Shown piece by piece: positions 8,902 to 15,622 of a stretch of 20,508 nt of DNA. Each line of letters begins with the position of its first letter. Position 1 is the first letter of the stretch. Both the position numbers and the translations under genes were made by a program. The DNA lies in assembly GCA_002366595.1 (NCBI GenBank), contig DFBK01000094.1, forward strand, positions 1 to 20,508, written 5' to 3'. Source of the DNA: Anaerolineales bacterium UBA3082 (GTDB lineage: Bacteria; Chloroflexota; Anaerolineae; UBA7937). The notes beneath the pieces are model-generated. The model was given only the letters and a program-made list of their open reading frames with translations, did no database searches and was not told the origin of the DNA.

Positions 8902-10202
8902 GGTGGAACCTCTGAAGCGAAGAGGGCCAACACCTTCGCCGCGGCGGCGCTCCCCTGGGCTACCGCCTCGGGGATGTCCTTGGGCCCCTGGCCAGCCCCA
9001 GCCAGGTAGATCCCCGGGGCTCCGCTCTCTATCGGCCGCACCTGGGGATGAGCCTCCTCATAAAAACCGCTCTCGCCGATCTTTATCCTCAACTTCTCTG
9101 CCAAATCCGAGGTGCCTTGGCTGGGGAGGATGGCGGTGGCCAAGACCACCAGATCCGCCGCTATCTCCACCCTCTTTCCGCTCAAAGTATCCGCCCCCCA
9201 GACCATGACCTTGCCGTTCTGGGGGAAGATCTTCGACACTTTGCCCCGAAGGTATAAAACCCCCTCCTCCATGGCCCGCTGCACGAACTCCTCGTAACCC
9301 TTGCCCCCAGCGCGGATGTCGATATAGAAGACGTAAGCCTGCCCATGGTGAACCTTGTGTTTGTAGAGGAGCGCTTGCTTGGCCGTATACATGCAACAGA
9401 TCTGGGAACAGTAGGCCACTCCTCGCTCTGGGTCTCGGGAGCCGGCGCACTGGACGAAGACCACCTCTTTTGGTACCGCTCCATCAGAGGGACGGCGTAT
9501 CTCGCCGGCGGTGGGTCCTGAGGCGGAAAGCAACCGCTCGAACTGAAGGCTATCGATGACATCAGGGTAATGCCCCCCACCGTACTCGCTTAGACGCTCC
9601 ATAGGGTAAAGGTCGTAGCCTGTGGCCACCACGATGGCCCCTACCTGCTCTTCCCAGATCTCTTCCTTTTGTTGGAAATCGATAGCCTCTACCGGGCAGA
9701 ACTTGGCGCAAGCGCCGCACTTGCCCTCCTTTTGGAAATAGACACAATGCTCCCTATCGATCACCGGCTTGTTGGGCACCGCCTGGGGTGAGAGGGCATA
9801 GATGGCCTTCCGTTTCCCTATCCCCCTCTCGAAGTCGGAGGGCACCTGCCAAAGACATTTCTCCTGGCATAGGCCGCAGCCTGTGCACCTCTCCCAGTCG
9901 ACGTAGGCGGGCTTTCGCCTTACTTTAACCCTGAAGTCGCCCAAATGTCCTCCAACTTCCTCTACCTCTGAGTAGGTGGCAAGTTTTATCTTCTCATGAT
10001 GGCCCACTTCCACGGTGCGGGGGGTGAGGATACATTGAGCACAATCCAAGGTGGGAAAGGTCTCCGAGAGTTGAGCCATACGGCCCCCGATGGAGGGGAG
10101 CCTCTCCACTAGGACCACCTCGTAACCGCTGTCGGCGATATCGAGGGCGGCCTGCATGCCGCTGATCCCACCTCCGATGACCATAGCCCTTCTATCACTC
10201 AC
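8898..10202 (-). CDS. hdrA: HdrA module I (FAD domain with inserted ferredoxin)
   Basis: A 434-aa HdrA-family flavoprotein without the N-terminal HdrA domain and without the C-terminal ferredoxin. The FAD motif GGGISG is at 10-15. The flavin-proximal Cys pair (TLDCAQCILTPR) is at 54 and 57. The inserted ferredoxin has C106, C109, C112, C116 and a second set C153, C162, C165, C169. QCAGSRD and YCSQICCMYTAKQ follow, and the chain stops soon after the FAD-closing segment (GIYLAGAGQGPKDIPEAVAQG). It starts with GTG overlapping the hdrB1 stop codon (GTGA) and ends on the ATGA shared with the next HdrA gene. The C-terminal half is very similar to that of the 568-aa neighbour, so the two are tandem paralogues with complementary sets of clusters. 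Confidence 0.94.
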   Translation of the reverse strand: MSDRRAMVIGGGISGMQAALDIADSGYEVVLVERLPSIGGRMAQLSETFPTLDCAQCILTPRTVEVGHHEKIKLATYSEVEEVGGHLGDFRVKVRRKPAYVDWERCTGCGLCQEKCLWQVPSDFERGIGKRKAIYALSPQAVPNKPVIDREHCVYFQKEGKCGACAKFCPVEAIDFQQKEEIWEEQVGAIVVATGYDLYPMERLSEYGGGHYPDVIDSLQFERLLSASGPTAGEIRRPSDGAVPKEVVFVQCAGSRDPERGVAYCSQICCMYTAKQALLYKHKVHHGQAYVFYIDIRAGGKGYEEFVQRAMEEGVLYLRGKVSKIFPQNGKVMVWGADTLSGKRVEIAADLVVLATAILPSQGTSDLAEKLRIKIGESGFYEEAHPQVRPIESGAPGIYLAGAGQGPKDIPEAVAQGSAAAAKVLALFASEVPP

Positions 10203-11068
10203 TTCAAACCCTTACTAGCCAATAGAGGGCGAGGATCGACATGATGATCAGCCAGTCCGAAGGTTTCACTCTCTATACCCAGAGCGAGGCCTAGAAGTTG
10301 GGTGAAGTAAAGGACCGGTATCTGGGTGAAGCCGGGATAGTGCGCTGCCATCTCCCCCTGCCTGTAATCCAGATTGAAGTGGCACAAAGGACAACTGGTC
10401 ACCACAGCCTGGGCTCCGCTAGCCAGGGCGGAGTGTAATATGGCGTAAGAGAGTTCCCTAGTCACCTCGCTAGAGTTCATCGCTAGATAGGAGCCACAAC
10501 ATTCGGTCTTGTGGGAGAACTCTACCACCTCACAACCGAGGCTCGCAAGAAGGTCATCTAAGATCCTTGGCTCCTCGGGATCGTCCAAGCCGATCTCCTG
10601 GAAAGGACGCAGGAGAAGACAGCCATAATATGGGGCTACTCTTAGCCCCTGGAGCCTTTTCTGCACCCGTTCAGATAATTCTTCGAACCCTATCTCCTCT
10701 CGCAGCAGTTCCAAGAGGTGGAAGACCCTAACTTCCCCCCTATATTCCTCCTCTATGAAGAGGTTGAGCTTCTCCCGCTTATCCGTCTCTTCCCTCAAGA
10801 GCCTATTGGTCCTCTTTAGGACATGGTAACAGATAGAGCAGAGGGCCACTAGATGATTCCCTTCCTTCTGAGCGTTGAGGAGGATGCGGGTGGGGGCCAC
10901 TAAGGCCAGGAGGTTGTCAGTAGCCAAGGGGAAGGTAGCGCCACAGCAGTTCCATTGGGAGAGTTCAACGAGATCGATGCCCAAGGCTCTGGCCGAGGCT
11001 TCGCCCGAGGCGGCAAACCCTTTAGCCTTGGTAGAAAGGGTGCAGCCAGGAAAATAGAGGTACCGCAT
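10199..11068 (-). CDS. hdrB: HdrB-type subunit, unit 1
   Basis: A 289-aa heterodisulfide reductase B-like protein with both noncubane-cluster CCG domains intact: C9, CC at 41-42 (WNCCGAT), C77 and C80 (CSICYHVLKR); then C150, CC at 190-191 (ECCGSY), C226 and C229 (CPLCHFNLDYR). It is paralogous to HdrB2 at 5791-6633, with the same Cys spacing but many differences elsewhere (for instance GCLLLRPFQE against GCVLVRPPEV), so the duplication is old. The ATG start has GGAGA just upstream. It lies 14 bases after hdrC1 and overlaps the next gene by four bases. The physiological disulfide or other substrate is not known. Confidence 0.95.
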   Translation of the reverse strand: MRYLYFPGCTLSTKAKGFAASGEASARALGIDLVELSQWNCCGATFPLATDNLLALVAPTRILLNAQKEGNHLVALCSICYHVLKRTNRLLREETDKREKLNLFIEEEYRGEVRVFHLLELLREEIGFEELSERVQKRLQGLRVAPYYGCLLLRPFQEIGLDDPEEPRILDDLLASLGCEVVEFSHKTECCGSYLAMNSSEVTRELSYAILHSALASGAQAVVTSCPLCHFNLDYRQGEMAAHYPGFTQIPVLYFTQLLGLALGIESETFGLADHHVDPRPLLASKGLK

Positions 11069-11082
11069 CTTCTCCGCTCAAC

Positions 11083-11487
11083 CTAAGAGAGATACTTTCG
11101 CGAGCCGGCGATGATGGCTAACTGGGGGGCTTCGCTCAGAAAATCGGCCGGGAGAGCGGAGAGTTCTAGGCGATCACCTTCCTTACGCAACACCAGTTGC
11201 CGCAAGGCCTCCATTATCCGAGGAAGATCTACCCCTTTTGGACAGCGGGAGAGACAGGTGAGGCAGGAAGCGCAAAGCCAGATAGTTTCGGAAGTTAAGG
11301 CTTCCTCTAAGCCAAGTTGTACCAATCTTAACACCTGGCTGGGGAGGAGGTCCATAGCCATAGCCGCGGGGCAACCAGCGGAGCACTTACCGCATTGATT
11401 GCAGGCCAAGATCTCCTGCCCGCTGATCTCTTCCACCCTCTTTACGAACTCGCCCCTCGTTTCCCTGATCGAAAGCCTGACCCTCAT
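11083..11487 (-). CDS. hdrC: HdrC-type subunit, unit 1 (short form)
   Basis: A 134-aa HdrC-like ferredoxin with CNQCGKCSAGC at 29-39 and CASCLTCLSRC at 72-82. It is the first gene of the operon. It ends soon after the second cluster and lacks most of the C-terminal helical tail seen in HdrC2. I chose ATG at 11487, with AGAAGG nine bases upstream. GTG at 11490 is directly before it in frame and would add one residue. The start lies about 90 bases downstream of the predicted transcription start near 11,578. Confidence 0.93.
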   Translation of the reverse strand: MRVRLSIRETRGEFVKRVEEISGQEILACNQCGKCSAGCPAAMAMDLLPSQVLRLVQLGLEEALTSETIWLCASCLTCLSRCPKGVDLPRIMEALRQLVLRKEGDRLELSALPADFLSEAPQLAIIAGSRKYLS

Positions 11488-11584
11488 CACCCTTCGCCTT
11501 CTCTTTTAGATTCTACACCCTTTGCCAGGACAAAGGAAAGCGCTCTCAATCATCTAAGCCACAATTTAGGAGTAACTTACTCTA

Positions 11585-11613
11585 ATTATACCATAATTAT
11601 CTCCGAAGGTAAA
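11585..11613 (-). promoter_or_regulatory. Sigma-70-type promoter of the hdr operon
   Basis: Read on the minus strand, TTTACC (11613-11608) and TATAAT (11590-11585) are separated by 17 bases, and TGG just before the -10 gives an extended -10 (TGGTATAAT). Transcription should start near 11,578, leaving a leader of about 90 bases before hdrC1. The leader contains a small hairpin, CCTTTG/CAAAGG (11519-11536). The -35 matches consensus at four of six positions, and the extended -10 compensates. Confidence 0.7.
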
Positions 11614-11629
11614 ATATCCCCTTCGGAGA
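11600..11629. repeat. Perfect inverted repeat overlapping the hdr promoter -35 (candidate operator)
   Basis: TCTCCGAAGG (11600-11609) and CCTTCGGAGA (11620-11629) form a perfect 10-bp inverted repeat around a 10-base A+T-rich spacer. The -35 hexamer lies inside it and the extended -10 begins seven bases further on. The placement fits a dimeric repressor or redox-sensing regulator. No T run follows on either strand, so a terminator is unlikely. Confidence 0.6.
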
Positions 11630-11702
11630 GGAGCGAAAGCCACTATACAACAGTTGATTCTCCTTGTCAAGGAACCGAATTGACTGGTCGCGTTACATTG
11701 GT

Positions 11703-11948
11703 TCAGGATTTTCCGGGAGCATCTACCTTCGGGAGTGCTCACCTTTCCCTCTATCCTCTGTGTCTCAGTTCATAACCTTCCCTGGCCTTTCTCCTTCGCT
11801 CTTGGCTTCTGCCAATTTGCGTGCTAGGCTTCTTATGTGGTCCTTAGAGGCCATGGGTGCTCACCTCCTGTGTGTCTGGGCTTCTCGAACAATACCTAGG
11901 ATACCACATCAGGATTTGGTGAGCACTCTCTTATCCTGAAAATCCTGA
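11703..11948. mobile_element. Short non-autonomous or deleted transposable element (MITE-like)
   Basis: The segment is bounded by an 11-bp perfect inverted repeat: TCAGGATTTTC (11703-11713) and GAAAATCCTGA (11938-11948). Inside each end is a second inverted motif, GAGTGCTCACC (11733-11743) and GGTGAGCACTC (11918-11928). A further copy, GGTGCTCACC, is at 11856-11865, and another TCAGGATTT is at 11909-11917. Multiple copies of end motifs are typical of transposase binding sites. On the minus strand a 29-codon frame with a strong ribosome binding site starts at 11854, which could be the start of a lost transposase gene. I found no clear target-site duplication and cannot name the family. The true boundaries may extend left towards 11,655. 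Confidence 0.45.
11765..11854 (-). pseudogene. 29-codon reading frame, possible truncated transposase N-terminus
   Basis: ATG at 11854 is preceded by AGGAGG eight bases upstream on the minus strand, and the frame reads MASKDHIRSLARKLAEAKSE and nine more residues before TGA at 11765-11767. The peptide is basic and probably helical. Its place inside the inverted-repeat element suggests the surviving beginning of an element-encoded protein. It could instead be a small unrelated peptide. I do not recognise it as a known family. Confidence 0.35.
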
Positions 11949-12117
11949 CTATTTAATACGCTATTACAGATGAGACTATTGAAAAATTGGACAAATCCTT
12001 TGTCATCGTCAATCCCTCCCCCCAAACGGCTAAAAATTAATTGCCGGGAAAGACCAGATTTCTCTTTCCCACTATGCCATGGGCTGCTCCTCCTTTTTCC
12101 TCCGCATACCCATAGGA
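11949..12117. other. A+T-rich intergenic spacer, nothing recognised
   Basis: This stretch between the MITE-like element and the palindrome at 12118-12149 shows no supported reading frame, RNA gene or clear promoter on either strand. Confidence 0.5.
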
Positions 12118-12149
12118 AAGAGGAGGGGTCGAATTCGACCCCTCCTCTT
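12118..12149 (-). terminator. 32-base perfect palindrome after the lysE-type gene
   Basis: AAGAGGAGGGGTCGAA (12118-12133) is followed directly by its exact reverse complement (12134-12149), so the RNA can form a very stable 14 to 16-bp stem with a minimal loop. It begins 15 bases after the stop codon of the minus-strand lysE-type gene. After the hairpin the minus strand continues with only a short pyrimidine run, so it is a weak classical terminator but a good 3'-end barrier. Confidence 0.65.
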
Positions 12150-12164
12150 AACAGAATATTGAAA

Positions 12165-12836
12165 TTAGGCCCCTTCTTTGATCTCTACCGGCTTTCCTCT
12201 CAGAAAGCCAATGCCGGAATAGATGAAATATATGGCCAAGGCCACCAAGATGAGGCCACAAACCACTAGCACCCCTCGATAGAACGATAGGCTCAAGAAC
12301 CCTCTCCCGGAAGCGGTGAGGAAGGCCAAGAGGCTATTCCAACTTAGGTCAGAGAGGATATGGCCTGAGAAGAAGGCCCCCAAGCCAGGCAGGCCTCTAC
12401 GCAGGGCCAAAACGACATAACTAGCCCCCACGCTAGCCCACCAAACCACCCAGTAGGGGTTGGATATAGTGGCCAGAACCCCGGCCCCCACAGAGCCGAA
12501 AGCATCGACGCCCATCTCCCCAAGCTCCAACTCCAAGGCGATCCCTACCCAACCGCTCCTAGCGATATCGAAGCCCATCCAGAGGAGGAAACCCCCTCCT
12601 AAAAGCCCAATCAGTCCTGCTACCAGGCTACGCTTGAATACCTTCTCTAAACCCATAGCCAGCGCGGCTACAGCGGCTACCTCCGCCATAGCGTGTCCGG
12701 CGGTCACCAAGGGCCCAGCCCAGAAACCGTGGCGGGCGCTCTGGCTGATGGTTACCATAGAAACAGGGCCCGGCATTAGGGCCCCGGAGAAACCAACGAT
12801 TAACGAAGTCACAAAAAGGGCAAGCAAGGCTCTCAC
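12165..12836 (-). CDS. LysE/RhtB-family membrane exporter
   Basis: A 223-aa integral membrane protein of the LysE/RhtB superfamily, whose members export amino acids or related small molecules. About six hydrophobic segments can be seen. The family signature of Gly and Pro in the first helix and loop (GFSGALMPGPVSMVTISQS, about 15-33) is intact, and NPYWVVWW around 125-132 matches the conserved middle region. The start is GTG, which overlaps the infA stop codon (GTGA), so it is translationally coupled to infA and ends the S1-rpsU-ftsK-infA operon. The substrate cannot be predicted from sequence. The strong palindrome 15 bases after its stop suggests this is the end of the transcript. Confidence 0.85.
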   Translation of the reverse strand: MRALLALFVTSLIVGFSGALMPGPVSMVTISQSARHGFWAGPLVTAGHAMAEVAAVAALAMGLEKVFKRSLVAGLIGLLGGGFLLWMGFDIARSGWVGIALELELGEMGVDAFGSVGAGVLATISNPYWVVWWASVGASYVVLALRRGLPGLGAFFSGHILSDLSWNSLLAFLTASGRGFLSLSFYRGVLVVCGLILVALAIYFIYSGIGFLRGKPVEIKEGA

Positions 12837-13078
12837 TTCTTATATCGGTATACGATGCGACCCCGGGTCAGGTCGTAGGGAGAGAGTTCCACCAATACCC
12901 GATCCCCCAAAAGGATACGGATATAATACATCCTCATCCGACCCGAGATATGAGCCAACACCTCGTGGCCGCTGTCCAACTGCACCCGGAACATGGTGTT
13001 GGGCAGCGCCTCCACTACCGTGCCTTCGGCCTCGATCTTCTCCTTCTTGCTGGTCTTCTGCCGCTGTTTACGGGCCAT
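12833..13078 (-). CDS. infA: Translation initiation factor IF-1
   Basis: An 81-aa IF-1, an S1/OB-fold protein that binds the ribosomal A site during initiation. The core EGTVVEALPNTMFRVQLDSG, VLAHISGRMR and YDLTRGRIVYRYKK is typical. The chain is about nine residues longer than usual (72) because of a Lys/Arg-rich N-terminus (MARKQRQKTSKKEKIEAEG). The ATG has AGGTGG four bases upstream. It lies 16 bases after ftsK and overlaps the exporter gene by four bases. infA usually sits in the ribosomal protein spc/alpha region, so its place here is unusual. Confidence 0.96.
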   Translation of the reverse strand: MARKQRQKTSKKEKIEAEGTVVEALPNTMFRVQLDSGHEVLAHISGRMRMYYIRILLGDRVLVELSPYDLTRGRIVYRYKK

Positions 13079-13094
13079 ATACCACCTTTTCTGA

Positions 13095-15320
13095 CTATAT
13101 ATCCTTTGGTGATTCCTCCCTTATGAGCACTTTGCGGGAGCGGCCACCCGATTCCATGGGCCCCACGATGCCTGCCTCCTCCAGTTGCTCTATGAGTCGT
13201 GCCGCCCGAGGGTATCCGATCCTCAGGCGTCGCTGCAAAAAGGAAGCCGAGGCTCGCTTATGCCGCATCACCAGGGCTTTAGCCTCCTCGAAGAGGGGAT
13301 CGTATCTTTTCGCCTCTCCCTCTGCCTCTACCTCGCTCTCCCAAGGGATCACCTCTTGCTCAGCAGAGAGGCCGACTTCCCGCTGCCAAAAAGCGACCAC
13401 TCTAGCGATCTCCTCATCGGAGATGAAACAGCCCTGAAGCCGTACCGGGCTCGATGAATCGGGAGCCATATAGAGCATATCGCCCCGCCCGAGAAGGGTC
13501 TCCGCTCCGGCGGTATCGAGAACCACTCGGGAATCTACCTGAGAGGAGACGGCGAAACATATGCGAGCCGGGAAGTTGGCCTTGATGAGGCCGGTAACCA
13601 CATCCACTGAGGGGCGCTGGGTAGCGATGATGAGATGTATCCCCGTGGCTCGGGAGAGTTGGGCCAAGCGACAGATGAGACGTTCGATCTCATCTGGAGC
13701 CACCATCATCAGATCAGCCAACTCGTCGATGGCCACCACGATGTAAGGCAGAGGTTCTTCGCCTCGCTCCTCACACAGGGAGTTATAATGGTCGATGTTA
13801 CGAATGCCTGCTTTAGCGAACTCTTGGTACCGTCTGTCCATCTCCTTCATCACCCCACGCAAGGCGAAACCTGCCTTTTGGACCTCTCTAACCACCGGCT
13901 TGGCCAGATGGGGCAAACCATTAAAATGAACGAGTTCTACCATCTTGGGGTCAATGAGAAGAAATCTTAGTCGAGCAGGGGAGTTCTGAAAGAGGAGACA
14001 AGTAAGGATAGAACTGAGACAGACACTCTTTCCCGAACCGGTGGCCCCGGCGATGAGGAGATGGGGCATGAGAGCCAAATCGGCGAGCACCGGCTGGCCG
14101 GAGACATCCCGACCCAGGGCGATGGTCAAGGGAGAACTCTCCTTTGCTTTCTGGAACGCCTCTAATTCCATCACCCCCCGCAGGGCCACCAACGAAACCT
14201 CACTATTCGGTACCTCAATCCCCACCACCGAACGGCCAGGAACGGGGGCCTCGATCCGTATAGGAGCGCTGGCTAAGGCTAAGGCCAAATCTTTGTCTAA
14301 GGAGGTGATCTTGCTGACCCTGACTTTCCTCTGCCTCTCCCCCTCCCTTCGACCGTCTATATATCCAGGCTCCACGCCGAACTGGGTGACGGTAGGGCCC
14401 TGCCTTATGGATACCACCTTGGCAGGCACCCCAAAACTAGCCAAGGTCTCCTCAATGATATGCGCTTTTCGCTCCACATCCGCCTCGCTGGCGGCGGGAT
14501 ATAGGCTCTCGTTCAGAAGATCGAGAGGGGGGAGCCTTTTATCTTTTGGTCTTGGTGGGGGGGCTTTTTCGGTTGGGAGTTTAGTTTGTACGGGGATACT
14601 CTCAGGCTTCGCGGGCGGCACGATTCTGGACGGGGCAGAAGGGCTCTTTTTTGGCGGGGCCTCGATTCCTTCGGATGCTGCCTGCCCCGGTACTTGCCAG
14701 GCCGGGGAGGCATCCTCAGGATGCCGAACGCGCTTCTTGGGGCGCGGGACAACTCCACGGCGAAAGAGAGAGGAGAGGGTTTGAGCGACTATCTGGGCTC
14801 CTCGTCTCATCTCCTCAGCCTTTACCTGAGCGACGAGGAACAACCCCATCCCTCCTACAATGAGAAGCGCTAAACCGCTCCCCAGCCTTCCCAAAGCAAG
14901 AGCAAAGGCCCTACTTATGGCCCAACCTAGATAGCCCCCCCCGCCTCCCTCCCCAGCCAAAGCCCAGGGGTCAAGGGCAGGGGAGAGAAGGTGGAGCAGG
15001 GCTAAAAAGGCTAAGAAGAGGATGACTACACCCCAGAGCCGCTCTTTTTGCTCTCCCCACCACTTCCTACGGCGTAGGAAAAGGAGAAACCCTCCACCTA
15101 TAAGCCCCCCGCTGGCGAGGTAAGCCCCCCAACCGAAGGCTCGGCGTAGGAGGAGAGCCCCCCTATCGCTTATCCAACCCCCTCGGCCAAAGGGGGGTAA
15201 ACTGAGAAAGGCGAATACCCCGACGACTATGGCCACAAGCCCTACCCCCTCCCAACGCCAAAGGCGATTGGTCTTTCGGGGCTTCCGTCGGGGTCGCCCT
15301 GGAGAGCGTTTCCGAGTCAT
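13095..15320 (-). CDS. ftsK: DNA translocase FtsK/SpoIIIE
   Basis: A 741-aa septal DNA translocase that pumps chromosome DNA during division or sporulation. The N-terminus has about four membrane segments (roughly 25-42, 66-83, 97-114, 148-165). A Pro/Lys-rich linker follows (190-265). The motor has an alpha domain from about 275 (HIIEETLASFGVPAKVV) and an ATPase with Walker A GATGSGKS at 425-432 and Walker B YIVVAIDELADLM at 526-538, followed by ATQRPSVDVVTG. The C-terminal gamma winged helix (about 675-735, RRLRIGYPRAARLIEQLEE) reads the polar sequence motifs on the chromosome. The length is close to that of SpoIIIE (about 790), far shorter than E. coli FtsK. It follows rpsU by 69 bases, and a hairpin lies in that gap. 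Confidence 0.96.
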   Translation of the reverse strand: MTRKRSPGRPRRKPRKTNRLWRWEGVGLVAIVVGVFAFLSLPPFGRGGWISDRGALLLRRAFGWGAYLASGGLIGGGFLLFLRRRKWWGEQKERLWGVVILFLAFLALLHLLSPALDPWALAGEGGGGGYLGWAISRAFALALGRLGSGLALLIVGGMGLFLVAQVKAEEMRRGAQIVAQTLSSLFRRGVVPRPKKRVRHPEDASPAWQVPGQAASEGIEAPPKKSPSAPSRIVPPAKPESIPVQTKLPTEKAPPPRPKDKRLPPLDLLNESLYPAASEADVERKAHIIEETLASFGVPAKVVSIRQGPTVTQFGVEPGYIDGRREGERQRKVRVSKITSLDKDLALALASAPIRIEAPVPGRSVVGIEVPNSEVSLVALRGVMELEAFQKAKESSPLTIALGRDVSGQPVLADLALMPHLLIAGATGSGKSVCLSSILTCLLFQNSPARLRFLLIDPKMVELVHFNGLPHLAKPVVREVQKAGFALRGVMKEMDRRYQEFAKAGIRNIDHYNSLCEERGEEPLPYIVVAIDELADLMMVAPDEIERLICRLAQLSRATGIHLIIATQRPSVDVVTGLIKANFPARICFAVSSQVDSRVVLDTAGAETLLGRGDMLYMAPDSSSPVRLQGCFISDEEIARVVAFWQREVGLSAEQEVIPWESEVEAEGEAKRYDPLFEEAKALVMRHKRASASFLQRRLRIGYPRAARLIEQLEEAGIVGPMESGGRSRKVLIREESPKDI

Positions 15321-15359
15321 ATCTACCTAAAGTATCCCTGCGGGAAAAGTACCATGGTG

Positions 15360-15387
15360 GCAAAAGGCCAATAACCTGGCCTCTTGC
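15360..15387 (-). terminator. Intercistronic hairpin between rpsU and ftsK
   Basis: On the minus strand GCAAGAGGCC and GGCCTTTTGC form a 10-bp stem (one G-U pair) around an 8-base loop, starting two bases after the rpsU stop codon. There is no T run after it. It probably acts as an RNA-processing or stabilising element, or as a partial terminator, which would set ftsK expression lower than that of the ribosomal protein. Confidence 0.5.
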
Positions 15388-15389
15388 TA

Positions 15390-15605
15390 CTACCTACGCC
15401 CTTCTAGTCGCCTTTGCTTCTTCCTCATCTTGCGGAGAGCGCGTTTCCGCTCCTTGCGGCGCAACTCACCTTTGGAGACAAACCATCTCTTTTCGCGACA
15501 AGTGCTAAGGATCCTCGCCGCCGCCACTTCCTTCCGGAACCGTCTCAAGAGTTCCTCTTGCGACTCGCCAGGCCTCAAATTCACTGTGGCCACTACATAC
15601 CTCAC
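15390..15605 (-). CDS. rpsU: 30S ribosomal protein bS21
   Basis: A 71-aa bS21, a small basic protein of the 30S subunit. The family pattern is visible: VNLRPGESQEELLRRFRKEV, then the Arg/Lys-rich tail KERKRALRKMRKKQRRLEGRR. The frame opens with GTG at 15605, but the run GGGGAGGAG directly before it leaves little spacing. GTG at 15593 (MATVNLRPGES) has better spacing from AGGAGG and may be the true start. It lies 17 bases after the S1-domain gene and is clearly co-transcribed with it. Confidence 0.93.
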   Translation of the reverse strand: MRYVVATVNLRPGESQEELLRRFRKEVAAARILSTCREKRWFVSKGELRRKERKRALRKMRKKQRRLEGRR

Positions 15606-15622
15606 CTCCTCCCCAATAAGAT

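Noticed and set aside
11519..11536. Hairpin CCTTTG/CAAAGG in the hdr leader as a terminator
   Set aside because: The stem is only six bases and no T run follows.
12460..13437. Long plus-strand open frame (325 codons) opposite lysE, infA and ftsK
   Set aside because: It overlaps three well-supported genes on the minus strand, has no recognisable domain and has low-complexity composition typical of an antisense frame.
14041..14784. Plus-strand open frame of 247 codons opposite ftsK
   Set aside because: It lies fully antisense to the FtsK linker and motor regions and has no family features.
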